Shown here piece by piece: positions 22,608-24,300 of a stretch of 24,300 nucleotides of DNA; within the stretch, counting starts at the first letter, position 1, and the number at the start of each line of letters is the position of its first letter. This DNA comes from Actinomycetota bacterium (GTDB lineage: Bacteria; Actinomycetota; Acidimicrobiia; Acidimicrobiales; CADCSY01). Below the pieces are notes generated by a model. That model had not been told where the DNA came from. It was given only the letters and a program-made list of their open reading frames with translations, and made no database searches. The position numbers and the translations under genes are program-made. The DNA lies in the NCBI GenBank assembly GCA_016178435.1, contig JACOTK010000092.1:1-24300 (forward strand), written 5' to 3'.

Positions 22608-24269
22608 TTGAAACGTTCGCTGCCGACCAAGGAATCACTCGCCCAGGTGGGCACGGCACTTCGCATCGGCCGCCAGAGTGGCCTGATCGGTCCGGTCCGT
22701 CCGGATCGCCTGGTCGCGATGGGTCGAACGATCGCTGCATGGGGCCCCACGCCCGCAGCGGGCGTCAAGATCAGTGCCATTCGACATCCTCGCCGGATCG
22801 CGGTCGTGGACGACCGGGGAGCCATCGACTACGCCACGCTCGAGTCGCGCACCAACGCCATTGCCCGAGGTCTGACGAGCCTTGGCGTCAAGTCCGGTGA
22901 TTCGGTGGGCATCCTCTGTCGCAACCACCGGGGTTTCATCGAGGCGACGCTGGCGACCTCCAAGCTGGGTGCCGACGCCCTCTTTCTCAACACCGGTTTC
23001 GCCGCGCCGCAGCTCTCGGACGTGGTTGTCCGTGAACAGCCTCGGGTCCTGATCCACGACGAGTCGTTCACGCCGCTCGTGGCCGATGCCGGTCTCGCCG
23101 GCACGCTCCCGATCGTGCTCGCCTGGCCCGAGACCGAAACGCCGCACGCCACGACCCTCGACGACCTGGTGGCCACGAACTCCGGCGACGCGCTCGAACC
23201 CCCGTCGCGTCACGGTGCTGCAACGATCCTGACCTCGGGCACCACGGGCACACCCAAGGGGGCACATCGTGATCTGCAGGGTGAGGCGATTTCATCGGGA
23301 CTCGCGCTGCTCGGACGTATTCCCATGCGGATGGCCGAGACGACCGTCGTCGCCGCGCCCATGTTCCATTCGTGGGGCTTTGCCCATTTCGTCATCGGTC
23401 TCGCCTACTCGTCGACGATGGTGGTTCACGAGCGTTTCGATCCCGAACAGACCATGGCAAGCGTCGCCCGTCATCAGGCCAGCGCCCTGGCGGTCGTCCC
23501 GGTGATGCTGCAGCGGGTGCTCGATCTGCCGACCGCTGTCCGCCGACGCTACGACACCTCGTCGCTTCGCGTCATCGCCGCGAGTGGCTCGAATCTGCCG
23601 GGGGTCCTGGCAACCACGCTCATGGACGAGTTTGGCGAGGTGCTCTACAACCTCTACGGCTCGACCGAGGTTGCGTGGGCCACCATTGCCGATCCGACCG
23701 ATCTCCGTGCTGCTCCCGGCACGGCGGGCCCGGTGGTGCCCGGGGCCGCGGTCCGGTTGCTGGACGACCAGGGCAACGACGTGCCCGAGGGCGAGCGCGG
23801 CCGCATCTTCGTGCGCAACGGCATGCTCTTCGAGGGCTACACCGGCGGTGGTGGCAAGGAGATCATCGACGGCTTCATGAGCTCGGGGGATGTCGGCCAT
23901 CTCGATGCGGCAGGGCGACTGTTCGTCGACGGCCGAGCCGACGACATGATCGTGTCGGGTGGCGAGAACGTGTTTCCCCGTGAGGTCGAGGACCTGATCG
24001 CGCAGGATCCGTCCGTGGCCGACGTGGTCGTGGTGGGTGTTCCCGATGATGAGTTCGGCCAACGACTGAAGGCATTCGTGGTTCCGAGCGACGGCGCCAC
24101 GGTCGATCCCGACGCGCTGCGTCAACTGGTCCGTACGAACCTCGCGCGTTACAAGGTGCCCCGCGACGTCGAGGTGCGCGAAGACCTTCCCCGAAACGCC
24201 ACCGGCAAGGTGCTGCGCCGCGTGCTGCAGGAGGAAGCGCTCGCGTCCTCCACGGCCACCAAGTCCTAG
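22608..24269 (+). CDS. Acyl-CoA synthetase (AMP-forming), fatty-acid type
   Basis: 553 residues from TTG 22608, chosen because a G-run lies eight bases upstream; an in-frame TTG at 22575 would add 11 residues. The ANL superfamily motifs are complete: TSGTTGTPKG (209-218) for ATP binding, the YGSTE adenylate motif (NLYGSTEVAWATIADP), and SSGDVGHLDAAGRLFVDGRADDMIVSGGENVFPREVED, which joins the two domains. RNATGKVLRR holds the catalytic Lys (about 534). The reaction makes an acyl-AMP and then an acyl-CoA. The exact acyl chain cannot be told; the basic N-terminal region before the core (about 1-60) is common in long-chain actinobacterial members. A TACTGT hexamer at about 22566-22571 may be the -10 box. 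Stop at 24267-24269. Confidence 0.93.
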   Translation: MKRSLPTKESLAQVGTALRIGRQSGLIGPVRPDRLVAMGRTIAAWGPTPAAGVKISAIRHPRRIAVVDDRGAIDYATLESRTNAIARGLTSLGVKSGDSVGILCRNHRGFIEATLATSKLGADALFLNTGFAAPQLSDVVVREQPRVLIHDESFTPLVADAGLAGTLPIVLAWPETETPHATTLDDLVATNSGDALEPPSRHGAATILTSGTTGTPKGAHRDLQGEAISSGLALLGRIPMRMAETTVVAAPMFHSWGFAHFVIGLAYSSTMVVHERFDPEQTMASVARHQASALAVVPVMLQRVLDLPTAVRRRYDTSSLRVIAASGSNLPGVLATTLMDEFGEVLYNLYGSTEVAWATIADPTDLRAAPGTAGPVVPGAAVRLLDDQGNDVPEGERGRIFVRNGMLFEGYTGGGGKEIIDGFMSSGDVGHLDAAGRLFVDGRADDMIVSGGENVFPREVEDLIAQDPSVADVVVVGVPDDEFGQRLKAFVVPSDGATVDPDALRQLVRTNLARYKVPRDVEVREDLPRNATGKVLRRVLQEEALASSTATKS

Positions 24270-24300
24270 CCCTCGCCACGTCGTGGCCCACCGTCGCTGC

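Overview
The window is a 24.3 kb piece of a high-GC, Gram-positive-type genome, most likely an actinobacterium. The evidence is strongly G/C-ending codons, GTG and TTG starts, weak or absent Shine-Dalgarno sites, DUF2156, DUF3105 and YibE/F families in their actinobacterial forms, and a DUF305 pair. An acidimicrobial or related uncultured lineage would fit, but that placement is inference.

Region 1 (197-6980) is a metal-homeostasis block. It holds a polytopic membrane protein whose N-terminus looks like a transplanted piece of a GH172/DUF2961 domain, then a DUF305 protein coupled to it by an ATGA overlap. Next come two divergent YibE/F paralogues with His-rich N-termini, an ArsR/SmtB sensor, a cation diffusion facilitator (CDF) gene broken by an internal deletion and frameshift, and a DUF3105 lipoprotein. 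His-rich tails recur on four of these proteins, which supports a shared metal-handling role.

Region 2 (about 6984-12135) is a patchwork of remnants and defence-type genes. It includes a short reading frame, a possible methyltransferase N-terminal stub, two small minus-strand membrane genes, a histidine-kinase scrap joined to a frameshifted IstB (IS21-type) remnant, an apparently leaderless Fic protein, an HsdR N-terminal fragment and an HTH antitoxin/RelE-like toxin pair. A sequence identical in form to a tRNA 3' end lies at 12114-12135, and a near copy of its last 17 bases lies at 7858-7875. I read this tentatively as an island with tRNA-derived attachment scars.

Region 3 (12464-16297) is an envelope operon: DedA, a membrane-anchored metallophosphatase and a DUF2156/LPG-synthase-like protein that overlaps it by 124 bases. 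A VapC remnant missing its first catalytic Asp follows.

Region 4 (16397-24269) looks like ordinary chromosome. It contains a beta-class DNA methyltransferase with an extra C-terminal domain, UppP, PyrE, a GAF-GGDEF protein with a degenerate active site but an intact I-site, a Tat-exported PhoD-like phosphatase and an acyl-CoA synthetase. No tRNA or rRNA gene or CRISPR array was seen. All family calls come from reading motifs, not from searches.
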